The notes under the pieces are model-generated. The model searched no databases and was not told where the DNA came from. It was given only the letters and a program-made list of their open reading frames with translations. From positions 1 through 27,403 of the forward strand of contig CAMPKG010000004.1 of NCBI GenBank assembly GCA_946887085.1: a stretch of 27,403 nt of DNA, read 5' to 3'. Below are positions 19,043 through 26,373 of this stretch, piece after piece. The DNA comes from an uncultured Sphingobacteriales bacterium (GTDB lineage Bacteria; Bacteroidota; Bacteroidia; Chitinophagales; Chitinophagaceae). A program made the position numbers and the translations under genes. Positions within the stretch are counted from its first letter, which is position 1; every line of letters begins with the position of its first letter.

Positions 19043-19969
19043 ATGGAAAAGTATCAATATTGGGGATTTGGGCTTAATATAGAATCGGAGATAGAATTTC
19101 CTGAGTTGATACCGCAAAGTTTTGATCAGCCGGACGTGACTATTTGTTTAGGCCAGGTGCCGGAAACGAACGGAGAAATTACATCAGACACAGAGGAGGT
19201 TTTTATCACCTTCAATGAGCGCGAGTATGTGCTGGATATAAAAGGGGTATCCAGGTACTATGTTACAGGGGGAAATAAGATAATTGTTGAGCCGCACCCC
19301 TCGGTGGATGCGCTGCGTAGCGTTCGCGTGTACATACTTGCATCGGCGATGGCGGCAATATTGTTTCAACGGGGAATATTACCCCTGCATGCGTCCGCCA
19401 TCAGGATTGGAAACGAACTTGTGTTGATTACAGGCAATTCAAAAGCGGGAAAATCCACCTCGCTTGCCGGGCTGGGCAAAAGAGGTTATTCCATCTTCAG
19501 CGATGATGTGGTTGTGTTGAAAGAAGATAGCGATGGTAAGATCACAGCAACGGCTACTTACCCGATGATCAAGCTCTGGGATGATGCCGTTACAGCACTT
19601 GATCACGAAGATTTTTCTGACAGGTCGTTTCGCATAAGGCCGGGAATGGATAAGTACGGAGTGTTTTTTCGCGATAGTTTTAATAAGGAGAGCTTTCCCG
19701 TATTTAAAACGATTATTCTGCAAATAGGAGATGTGGCAAAACCTGTTTCAAGAATACTCACGGGAATTGAGGCTTTTAACGAAATATCGAAGCAGGTTTA
19801 TCGCAGGCAGCAGATGTACAACGCAGAGAGAAAGGAAATAGGTTTTCGTACTATTTCTACAATGCTTCAGCATTGTAAAGTGTACCAGATCACAAGGCCA
19901 CGGCAAAACGATCCCCGATTGCTGATAGATGAAATAGAACGCGTATTGGGCAAAGATGATCCGGCATGA
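19043..19969 (+). CDS. HPr-kinase-like P-loop protein, lasso-peptide kinase candidate
   Basis: This is a 308-residue protein. An N-terminal all-beta region (about 1-85) is followed by LPLHASAI (113-120), a Walker A motif GNSKAGKST (131-139) and FSDDVVVL (152-159), the arrangement of the HPr kinase C-terminal fold. Homologues of this type in paeninodin-like clusters (PadeK) phosphorylate the C-terminal residue of the lasso precursor. Its stop overlaps the start of the lasso cyclase by four bases, showing translational coupling. The frame is open from a TTG at 18995 inside xthA, but the ATG at 19043 is preferred. No PTS HPr gene is nearby, so a carbon-catabolite role is unlikely. Confidence 0.85.
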   Translation: MEKYQYWGFGLNIESEIEFPELIPQSFDQPDVTICLGQVPETNGEITSDTEEVFITFNEREYVLDIKGVSRYYVTGGNKIIVEPHPSVDALRSVRVYILASAMAAILFQRGILPLHASAIRIGNELVLITGNSKAGKSTSLAGLGKRGYSIFSDDVVVLKEDSDGKITATATYPMIKLWDDAVTALDHEDFSDRSFRIRPGMDKYGVFFRDSFNKESFPVFKTIILQIGDVAKPVSRILTGIEAFNEISKQVYRRQQMYNAERKEIGFRTISTMLQHCKVYQITRPRQNDPRLLIDEIERVLGKDDPA

Positions 19970-21849
19970 GCGCTATTTACGGCATAGTATACAAGGGTAT
20001 TCAGCGGACAGACGTCGTCGGGGATGCACATAAGATAGCGGTTGCGCTGAAGCACCGCGCTACTAACTGCCAGGGACAATGGCAAGGTGAGCAGATATTG
20101 CTGGGTTTTGGAAGCCTTGCTACATCGGTTGGGCAAGGCGATGCCTCATTGCTGTATGAAGACAGTCGGTTTGTTGTTGTTGCAGACAGCTTATTATTTC
20201 GCAAACAACAGCTGGCCGCTAAATTAGGAATCGACACGAGTGGTTTTTCGGATTCCCGTCTAATTCTCGAAGCCTATCATAAATGGCAACGACGGTGTGT
20301 AGATCATCTCGAAGGTGAATTTGCTTTTGCTATCTGGGACAAGAATGCTAAACAGCTATTTCTGGTCACGGATCATATCGGTTTTCGTCCTCTTTATTAT
20401 TATGAATCTGACAAGATGTTTGTCTTTAGCAGCGAGCTAAAGGGCATATTGTCGGTAAAACCACCACCACATTATTTCAACGAAGCAAGCCTTGTCGAAT
20501 ACCAGTTTCGCCATGGTGATCCACTACAGACATTTGACAGGGATATCAAAGCACTGGGCGGCGCAACACTGGTAACTGTTACTGCAACTACTACTACGAT
20601 CGATCGATACTGGACCCTTAGTACATCCGGCAAATACCGGTTTGCAAATGATGAGGACTGGATAGCTTGTCTTTCTGAATTGTTCAGGGAAGCGGTGGTG
20701 AACAGGTTGGCTACTGAATTTCCGGTAGGAGTAACGCTCAGTGGTGGATTGGATTCTTCGGCGGTGGCATCAGTGCTGGCACCGATACTTGCCGGGAAAA
20801 ATAAACCTTTGTACTGCTTTTCCTCTGTATTGCCTGAAGGGCATATCGGCCCCGAACGTGATGAGCGGAAGTTCATAGAAATTGTTGGCAACACTCATCC
20901 AAACATCATACAAACTTATGTAGACGCTCCGGGTGCAGGACCGTTCAAAGCGGTACCCGAAGCTTTTGAGGATGACGAAACATTTCCCAATGTATTCTTT
21001 TACATGGACAGGGCAATCCTGGAAGCGGCGCAACAAAAAAATGTCAGAATGCTTTTTTCGGGGTTTGGTGGCGACTACGCTGTTTCACACAAGGGAAACA
21101 CGGTCATTTATCAATTGATAATGCAGGGACGATATGTTGAGGCTTTACGTATTGCTGTTAAAATGGCGCATGTCCGTAATGAAAACGTGGCGAAAGTTTT
21201 GAGGACCGACGTCGCCGCTCACCTTTCGATATACAGGACGATCAGTCAGTTTGTGAACCGGCGCAAACCAAACAAATTGTCTCATTCGGTACTCAAGAAA
21301 GCTTTGCTTAATAGATATACACAAAACGTCAATATTAAGCCGCCAACCGACAACAAAGACTTTCTATCGCAACACGTCGCCGATGGAAATATCGCGCGGA
21401 CGTTGGGCATGTTCGCCAATCGTAATGAAAAATTTGGCATGGGAGCAGCAACACCGTTCTTTGATAAGGATCTGCTAGAGTTCATAATGGATGCACCGCT
21501 GCATTTACTGGTAAAGACAGGGCATCATAGATCGATGTTCAGGCTGGCGATGGAAGGTATTCTTCCTGAAGAGATACAATGGCGAACAGATAAATTGCCT
21601 TATTCACCATTTTTTCAAAAGCGTGTGTTTGCCTCTGTCGCTGAATTGGAGGCGATACTCGGATCGATCCCGGACCCAATAACGGGAGCTTTGATAGATA
21701 AAACGGTGATAGCCGGTTTTATTGACGAGGTAAAGGCCTTGCAGCAACAAGGAGGAGTAGAACAACTTCGCGGGATAAGAATTGCACAGGCGGGCATAAT
21801 GGCCCTGGTTATCAATCTTTTACTACAAAAAGAGTACTTTTTTGAGTAA
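19966..21849 (+). CDS. Asparagine-synthetase-like lasso cyclase (C protein)
   Basis: This 627-residue protein has two domains. The N-terminal Ntn-hydrolase-like domain starts MSAIYGIVYK: the catalytic Cys2 of asparagine synthetase B (MCGI) is Ser, so glutaminase activity should be lost. The C-terminal ATP-pyrophosphatase domain has the PP-loop LSGGLDSSAV (Ser259 onward). In lasso biosynthesis this domain adenylates an Asp/Glu side chain of the core and forms the macrolactam with the N-terminal amine. It lies between the kinase (four-base overlap) and the precursor gene, with a PqqD/RRE gene beyond, which favours lasso cyclisation over asparagine synthesis. Confidence 0.88.
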   Translation: MSAIYGIVYKGIQRTDVVGDAHKIAVALKHRATNCQGQWQGEQILLGFGSLATSVGQGDASLLYEDSRFVVVADSLLFRKQQLAAKLGIDTSGFSDSRLILEAYHKWQRRCVDHLEGEFAFAIWDKNAKQLFLVTDHIGFRPLYYYESDKMFVFSSELKGILSVKPPPHYFNEASLVEYQFRHGDPLQTFDRDIKALGGATLVTVTATTTTIDRYWTLSTSGKYRFANDEDWIACLSELFREAVVNRLATEFPVGVTLSGGLDSSAVASVLAPILAGKNKPLYCFSSVLPEGHIGPERDERKFIEIVGNTHPNIIQTYVDAPGAGPFKAVPEAFEDDETFPNVFFYMDRAILEAAQQKNVRMLFSGFGGDYAVSHKGNTVIYQLIMQGRYVEALRIAVKMAHVRNENVAKVLRTDVAAHLSIYRTISQFVNRRKPNKLSHSVLKKALLNRYTQNVNIKPPTDNKDFLSQHVADGNIARTLGMFANRNEKFGMGAATPFFDKDLLEFIMDAPLHLLVKTGHHRSMFRLAMEGILPEEIQWRTDKLPYSPFFQKRVFASVAELEAILGSIPDPITGALIDKTVIAGFIDEVKALQQQGGVEQLRGIRIAQAGIMALVINLLLQKEYFFE

Positions 21850-21876
21850 ACATCCATCTATTTTTTTGCGGAATCC

Positions 21877-21907
21877 TTGTTTGAAATGTTGTTTTACGCT
21901 ATTTTTA
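21877..21907 (+). promoter_or_regulatory. Putative promoter of the lasso precursor gene
   Basis: TTG (21877-21879), a 20-base spacer and TATTTTTA (21900-21907) match the Bacteroidota promoter with one mismatch in the last position. The expected start of transcription is about ten bases before the precursor ATG. This would let the precursor be made in excess of the enzymes. Confidence 0.5.
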
Positions 21908-21923
21908 GCCTCAAATACCATCT

Positions 21924-22073
21924 ATGGAAAAGAACTTACAAAACATCGAAAACACAACCAACAGCCAGACTAAAGAAAGTTGGGTGAAGCCAACAGTTGA
22001 AACACTATCCGTACTTGAAGATACGCTTGCGGCGGGCGGCGTGGGTACAGATTCAACAACTGAGCTAACTTAA
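21924..22073 (+). CDS. Lasso-type precursor peptide, 49 residues
   Basis: This small gene begins at an ATG 74 bases after the cyclase stop. The leader has W20-V-K-P23, matching the aromatic-x-x-P motif that the RRE protein binds, then VETLSVLEDT with Thr34. Applying the Thr(-2) rule, the core starts at Ala36: AAGGVGTDSTTELT, 14 residues, with Asp at core position 8 for an eight-membered macrolactam ring and a six-residue tail. The C-terminal residue is Thr49, a possible target of the adjacent kinase. The leader resembles that of paeninodin. An alternative core start at Ala37 would give a seven-membered ring. Cleavage after GG is also conceivable, but no C39 peptidase is present. Expression and product are unproven. 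Confidence 0.75.
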   Translation: MEKNLQNIENTTNSQTKESWVKPTVETLSVLEDTLAAGGVGTDSTTELT

Positions 22074-22352
22074 CTTCACCAGCTTTTGCTCGTGCATTTT
22101 TTGTAAACATAAGAGCGTATCGGCAGTGCACTCGTCCTGCTGCACATCATAACGCCCCATAAGGTACTGGATCAATTCCTCCACCCTTATGGGTTTTTCT
22201 ATTTGCTGCCAGATCACATTTGCCATTTTGTTCAGGCCTATGTAATTGCCGTTGGTGATATCCATTATCACCAAATCATCCCCCAGGTTGCTGGATACAA
22301 GTTCGCCGGCATTGCGCTGTACGGTCATATCTACCATGATAGTCGCTCTCAT
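22065..22352 (-). CDS. PqqD-like RRE protein (lasso B1)
   Basis: This is up to 95 residues. The PqqD signature is clear: NLGDDLVIMDITNGNYIGLN, then MANVIWQQIEKPIRVEELI and ADTLLCLQKMHEQKLV. Such RiPP recognition elements bind the leader peptide and deliver it to the peptidase and cyclase. The gene is on the strand opposite to the kinase, cyclase and precursor, and its last nine bases overlap the end of the precursor gene tail to tail. Possible starts are 22352, 22337 and 22328; the putative promoter at 22364-22357 places transcription start near 22350, favouring the two internal ATGs. The usual partner B2 peptidase is not adjacent. Confidence 0.85.
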   Translation of the reverse strand: MRATIMVDMTVQRNAGELVSSNLGDDLVIMDITNGNYIGLNKMANVIWQQIEKPIRVEELIQYLMGRYDVQQDECTADTLLCLQKMHEQKLVKLS

Positions 22353-22356
22353 AATG

Positions 22357-22364
22357 CAAAAATA
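22357..22364 (-). promoter_or_regulatory. TATTTTTG promoter core for the PqqD gene
   Basis: An exact TAnnTTTG element on the minus strand, ending five bases before the longest possible PqqD start. It lies inside the U-rich tail of the upstream ompA-type terminator. No TTG is seen about 20 bases further upstream, so strength is uncertain. Confidence 0.45.
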
Positions 22365-22396
22365 ATAAAACCGTTCTTTAGAACGGCTTTATTATT
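22358..22396. terminator. Strong hairpin terminator between OmpA lipoprotein and PqqD genes
   Basis: Arms 22361-22376 and 22381-22396 pair with one mismatch around a four-base loop (core CCGTTC/GAACGG). On the minus strand it is followed by TTTTATTATTTTT, so it ends the OmpA-lipoprotein transcript. It can also stop plus-strand transcripts that run on from the precursor gene. Confidence 0.9.
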
Positions 22397-22412
22397 ATAT
22401 CTCAATGATGTG

Positions 22413-23081
22413 TTAATGATTTGCCTGCGCTGGCGCATCCTGTTTCATTTTCTCGTTGGCATATATCTGGAATTCCACGCGGCGGTTTTGGGCGCGTCCG
22501 GCATCGGTCTCGTTGCTGGCTATAGGTCGCATTTCACCATATCCATATGTAGTGACACGGCTACGCAGGATGTTTCTCGAGATAAGGTAACCAGCCACCG
22601 ACTCTGCACGACGCTCAGATAATCCCTGGTTGTAGTCTGTAGTACCACGGCTGTCGGTATGTCCCGATATTTCGAGGTTCGTATCAGGGTATTTGTTCAG
22701 AATGGTTACCAGCTTGTTCAGAGAGTTGTAAGCGTTGTTACCAAGACTGGCGCTGGCTGTTTGGAATAATACCGCCTCGTCGAAACGCACCACGATACCT
22801 TCTCCCACACGTTCTACTTCTGCCCCCGGCACTTCGTTTTTGATCTCTTCGGCTTGCTTGTCCATCTGGCGGCCAATGACAGCGCCAGCTGCGCCACCCA
22901 CTGCTGCGCCAATGATAGCGCCTGCAGCTGTGTTGCCTGCTGCGCGGCCCACAACACCGCCTACTACGGCGCCGCCGGCGCCGCCGATCACTGCCCCTTT
23001 TTGTGTTTTATTCATCGATCCGCAACTGCTGCCGAATATACCTGCTACTACTACGAGTGCTATACATGTTCTGATGTTCAT
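22413..23081 (-). CDS. OmpA-family lipoprotein with glycine zipper
   Basis: This is about 222 residues from the preferred ATG at 23081. The lipoprotein signal NIRTCIALVVVAGIFGSSC is followed by a glycine-zipper region (GGAGGAVVGGVVGRAAG and repeats, about 30-65), then an OmpA C-terminal peptidoglycan-binding domain with NLEISGHTDSRGTTDYNQ and GRAQNRRVEF. This is the YiaD/Pal-like architecture that tethers the outer membrane to peptidoglycan. The frame extends to 23108, but the extra nine residues precede the signal peptide. It is a monocistronic gene with its own terminator and divergent from the deacetylase operon. Confidence 0.93.
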   Translation of the reverse strand: MNIRTCIALVVVAGIFGSSCGSMNKTQKGAVIGGAGGAVVGGVVGRAAGNTAAGAIIGAAVGGAAGAVIGRQMDKQAEEIKNEVPGAEVERVGEGIVVRFDEAVLFQTASASLGNNAYNSLNKLVTILNKYPDTNLEISGHTDSRGTTDYNQGLSERRAESVAGYLISRNILRSRVTTYGYGEMRPIASNETDAGRAQNRRVEFQIYANEKMKQDAPAQANH

Positions 23082-23141
23082 AACCTGTCTTTTAACTAAA
23101 GCCTTCAAAAAATTATGCCTTCTTTAAGGGGTGGGGTGTTA

Positions 23142-23149
23142 TAAGTTTG
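23142..23149 (+). promoter_or_regulatory. TAAGTTTG promoter core before the deacetylase operon
   Basis: An exact TAnnTTTG match in the 163-base divergent gap between the OmpA lipoprotein and the deacetylase gene. It would give a leader of about 90 bases. No good TTG is seen at the expected upstream distance. Confidence 0.4.
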
Positions 23150-23244
23150 CTAAGAATAAGTAGTACGTCGTTTTTTCACTCATTTTCAGGCAGTTTTGCC
23201 GATCGGCGCTTGCTGATTATATTGTATCCTGTTATATAGGCCGC

Positions 23245-24087
23245 ATGACAAAGCTGATGATCATATGGGATTACGACACGCCAATAGCACGGATAACGGC
23301 TAGCAAGCCTTATAACTATGTATTTGAGTCCTGCCTGGAAGAAGAAGGCCATGTCAACTATATCCTGGATGTAGCCCGGCAGCTGGGCGCCAGGTTTACT
23401 TTTGCGGTGCTGGGTTTTGGCGCCGAAGCCACGGTGGCACCTTTCGACGTCAGGCATGTGATCCGGCGTATTGCAGCAGAAGGTCACGAAGTAGCATCTC
23501 ACTCATGGAAGCATGAATGGTTGCCCTACCTGACAAAATACCAGCTTGACAAAACCCTGGAGCGAAGCAAGTTAATACTTGAAGAGTGTGTTGCGGCAGG
23601 GTATACCGTGAATGGGTTTGTATTACCGCACGACCGCCCGATGAGCTGGTATTCGCGGATGGCATTTAGCGCCGGCGACAGAACAATTTACCCTTTTTTC
23701 CCCGGTGCAAGTATCGATGGGGTAGCAAAAAGCCTGAAACATCAGGGCTATAAATGGATGCGGGTAAATTACCGTCCCATGTGGCAGAAATTCGTGGATT
23801 GGAAGGGGGTAAATATTAATTTCAGGCTGGCACGAAGGTTTACTTCCGAGGGAGGCTTTCATTTTGTGCCCGAACACTCCATGGAATTTGGAAAACCTAC
23901 TATGGATGCGCTGCAATACGCCATACGCAAGGGACAACCCTTGGTAGTTGCCGGCCATCCGGGCGCCTTCAGCTTCAGGAACGAGAATTTTGATAATTTC
24001 AACCGTTTTATGGACACAGTAGCTGGCCATATTGCCAGGCGAGAAATAGAACTGATAACCGTTTCAGAATATTTACATTTGCAATAG
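23245..24087 (+). CDS. NodB-like polysaccharide deacetylase-family protein
   Basis: This 280-residue protein lacks a signal peptide, so it acts in the cytoplasm if the start is right. The NodB fold is visible: IIWDYDTP with metal-ligand aspartates at 9 and 11, and SHSWKHEW with His86 and His90 (the H-x3-H metal pair). The expected RxPxG motif is replaced by FVLPHDRP, and VVAGHPGAF near the C-terminus may carry the last conserved His. A carbohydrate or other N-acyl substrate is expected but unknown. It begins a tightly packed operon with ACP, ketoacyl synthase and GNAT genes (gap of one base to the ACP gene), so it may act on the molecule acylated by that module. Confidence 0.8.
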   Translation: MTKLMIIWDYDTPIARITASKPYNYVFESCLEEEGHVNYILDVARQLGARFTFAVLGFGAEATVAPFDVRHVIRRIAAEGHEVASHSWKHEWLPYLTKYQLDKTLERSKLILEECVAAGYTVNGFVLPHDRPMSWYSRMAFSAGDRTIYPFFPGASIDGVAKSLKHQGYKWMRVNYRPMWQKFVDWKGVNINFRLARRFTSEGGFHFVPEHSMEFGKPTMDALQYAIRKGQPLVVAGHPGAFSFRNENFDNFNRFMDTVAGHIARREIELITVSEYLHLQ

Positions 24088-24088
24088 T

Positions 24089-24316
24089 ATGGAAAACAAG
24101 TTTCTAGACCTTTTCAGGGAGCAGTTCATGGAGACGGAGGCCGATGATATCCGGTTTGATACGGAGTTCCGCACGATACCCGAGTGGAGCTCGCTTTTGG
24201 CATTATGCGTCATTGCTATGGTTGATGAAAATTACAGCGTGAAACTGGCTGATACTGACATCAAATCCTGCACTAAGGTGAGTGATATATACAATATTGT
24301 TTCTACGAGGGTTTAA
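24089..24316 (+). CDS. Acyl carrier protein, atypical
   Basis: This 75-residue protein has the acidic four-helix ACP pattern. The phosphopantetheine serine is probably Ser35 in PEWSSLLALCV, where the usual Asp-Ser-Leu reads Ser-Ser-Leu. Helix three is ADTDIKSCTKVSDIYNIV. It would carry acyl chains as thioesters for the ketoacyl synthase three bases downstream and hand them to the GNAT protein. Divergence from housekeeping AcpP suggests a dedicated carrier of a specialised pathway. No phosphopantetheinyl transferase gene lies in the window. Confidence 0.85.
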   Translation: MENKFLDLFREQFMETEADDIRFDTEFRTIPEWSSLLALCVIAMVDENYSVKLADTDIKSCTKVSDIYNIVSTRV

Positions 24317-24319
24317 CCA

Positions 24320-25324
24320 ATGGCTTTCATCTCGGCAATTTCATATTATACCCCTGAGCATAGGTTGACCAACGATATGCTCATCGAGCGTTATCCTGAC
24401 GGAGACATTGTGAAGACGGAACAAGTGACCGGTATCAAAAACCGCTACATAGCCGCCGAAAATGAGTTCAGTTCCGATCTTGCTGTAAAAGCATCTGAAA
24501 AGCTGTTCACAGAGTATAATATCGACAGGAGTACCGTTGACTTTGTGATTGTATGTACGCAGACGCCCGACTATTACCTCCCGTCAACATCCTGCATCGT
24601 ACAGAATGCATTGGGCCTGTCAACAAAAACCGGTGCGCTTGATATCAACATGGGCTGCTCCGGCTATGTATATAGCCTTGGTGTTGCAAAGGGCATGGTG
24701 GATACAAGTGTGGCAAAGAACCTGTTGCTGATAACAGTGGATATATTCTCCAAGTTCATTCATCCCAGGGATAAGGCTAACCAGGTAATATTTGGCGACG
24801 CAGCTACAGCAACACTTGTCACAGCCGGCAAGGGATTGTTTCAGCTGAATGATTTTGTATTTGGTACCGATGGTAGCGGAGCAGGCAACCTGATCATTAA
24901 AGAGGGTGCAGGCCGCAATTTTAAAAAGACATTTGAGGAAAGAACAGACGAATACGGGAATGTATTGTGCGATTCTTACCTCTATATGAACGGCAACAAC
25001 GTGTTCAGTTTTACAATCCAGTCGGTGCCGGTGTTAGTGAGGGACGTTATAGAAAAGAACGGAACCAGTTTAGATGAAGTAGATCATTTCATTTTTCACC
25101 AGGCCAATAACTTCATACTTGAATACCTCCGCAAAAAAATAAAAATACCTGCCGAAAAATTCATCAGGAATATTGAAGGGGTGGGGAACACCACCTCCAG
25201 TACCATCCCGCTCGCCTTTAAAGATGCGATGAATGCCGGTGCTTTCAAGACCGGGCAGAAAGTACTTCTTGTGGGTTATGGTGTTGGGTTCTCCTGGGCC
25301 GGAGCCATTGTAACGGCATCTTAA
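24320..25324 (+). CDS. 3-oxoacyl-ACP synthase III (FabH-like)
   Basis: This 334-residue thiolase-fold enzyme condenses an acyl-CoA or acyl-ACP starter with an extender on ACP. The catalytic triad is complete: Cys113 in NMGCSGYVY, His260 in FHQANN and Asn290 in GVGNTTSSTIP. The C-terminal GYGVGFSWAGAIV is typical. Its placement directly behind a dedicated ACP (three-base gap) and before a GNAT gene (two-base gap) suggests a specialised role in making a short acyl or beta-keto-acyl group rather than housekeeping fatty-acid initiation. Confidence 0.93.
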   Translation: MAFISAISYYTPEHRLTNDMLIERYPDGDIVKTEQVTGIKNRYIAAENEFSSDLAVKASEKLFTEYNIDRSTVDFVIVCTQTPDYYLPSTSCIVQNALGLSTKTGALDINMGCSGYVYSLGVAKGMVDTSVAKNLLLITVDIFSKFIHPRDKANQVIFGDAATATLVTAGKGLFQLNDFVFGTDGSGAGNLIIKEGAGRNFKKTFEERTDEYGNVLCDSYLYMNGNNVFSFTIQSVPVLVRDVIEKNGTSLDEVDHFIFHQANNFILEYLRKKIKIPAEKFIRNIEGVGNTTSSTIPLAFKDAMNAGAFKTGQKVLLVGYGVGFSWAGAIVTAS

Positions 25325-25326
25325 GC

Positions 25327-26373
25327 ATGAAAAATGCTGAAAAAATACTTGGTATTTTAAAGAACCAGGGCTATTCCTTTGCCTTCCTGGTGAAGGACGA
25401 GGTACCACTGCACAAAGAATTCGTAGAGCGCAACTGGCCCGGCGCCGGTACACGTGGCAATTATGAATACAATAGCTGGAAGTACGGAACGCGCGGCGAT
25501 GCGATCAATCTTCTTGTCTGCAAAAAGGACGGAAAGATCATAGGCCAGATAGGGTACGTGCAGGCAAGGGTTTGGGTGAATGGCTCTGTTCACAACAGCG
25601 CCTGGGGCTGCAATTTTAAAGTCGATGAAAGCTACCGTGATGTTGGGATAGGCGCAGCGCTGGAGTTATATGCGGCAACGCAATTTCCCATCATCCTCGG
25701 CAACACGCCCTCGGCTCCTTCAATAAAATATAAAAAAGCCATCGGTTATCAATTGCTCGACGGCCCGGTAACCATGATGCTGCCATTGGCTGCAGATCAT
25801 GTATTGCAACTGAAAACACCTGAAGCGCTGAGAGGCTGGATGCCTCTTGCATCAGTTATTATTACCCCGTTTCTTCGATTGCTAAACCGTATGCGCCTGC
25901 GGAACAACGCCGGTGGACGATGGCTTAGTTCCCCTCCAGGCGACATCGCAACACGCATTATGCAAAAAGAAAGAGCACTTGCTGTGCCGCATATCGTTCA
26001 CGATACAGACTTTCTGAAATGGAGGTGCAAACCGATAGAAAATGTCAGGGCTTCCCCAGAGATGCTAATGCACGATGGCGATGACGCATCTTTTGCGATC
26101 TATTCAGCCTCTGGAAAACTCATCAATCTCTACGATTTTTCTTTCAGCAGTATCGATGTAGCTAAGTCTTTTATAAAATTACTTTCAGCAAACACGGCTG
26201 CGTCCACCATCAAGGTGTTGGCAAATGGCGAAGACGAAGTTGCATTGTTCAGAAAACTAGGATTTATTCCTTTCCGCACCCGTGCGGTGATCACGGTTTA
26301 TGCGCGCGACAAGAATTTCGATAGTGAGCGTGCAATGTATGTGACACTTTACGACGGAGACGGTGATATCTGA
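25327..26373 (+). CDS. GNAT-fold acyltransferase
   Basis: This 348-residue protein contains a GNAT acetyltransferase core: KKDGKIIGQIGYVQARVWV (beta strands), WGCNFKVDESYRDVGIGAAL with a degenerate acyl-CoA/ACP-binding loop, and a C-terminal second domain of about 150 residues with LFRKLGFIPFRTRAVI resembling a second GNAT unit. It is the last gene of the deacetylase-ACP-KAS III operon, so it probably transfers the acyl group made there onto an amino-sugar or other amine. Its stop TGA abuts the stop of the convergent OmpA gene. Confidence 0.75.
   Translation: MKNAEKILGILKNQGYSFAFLVKDEVPLHKEFVERNWPGAGTRGNYEYNSWKYGTRGDAINLLVCKKDGKIIGQIGYVQARVWVNGSVHNSAWGCNFKVDESYRDVGIGAALELYAATQFPIILGNTPSAPSIKYKKAIGYQLLDGPVTMMLPLAADHVLQLKTPEALRGWMPLASVIITPFLRLLNRMRLRNNAGGRWLSSPPGDIATRIMQKERALAVPHIVHDTDFLKWRCKPIENVRASPEMLMHDGDDASFAIYSASGKLINLYDFSFSSIDVAKSFIKLLSANTAASTIKVLANGEDEVALFRKLGFIPFRTRAVITVYARDKNFDSERAMYVTLYDGDGDI

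Noticed and set aside
22027..22050. Double-glycine type leader (…AAGG) implying a C39-processed bacteriocin
   Set aside because: No C39 peptidase-transporter is present, and the neighbouring lasso-type cyclase, kinase and RRE fit a lasso precursor better. It remains a weak alternative.
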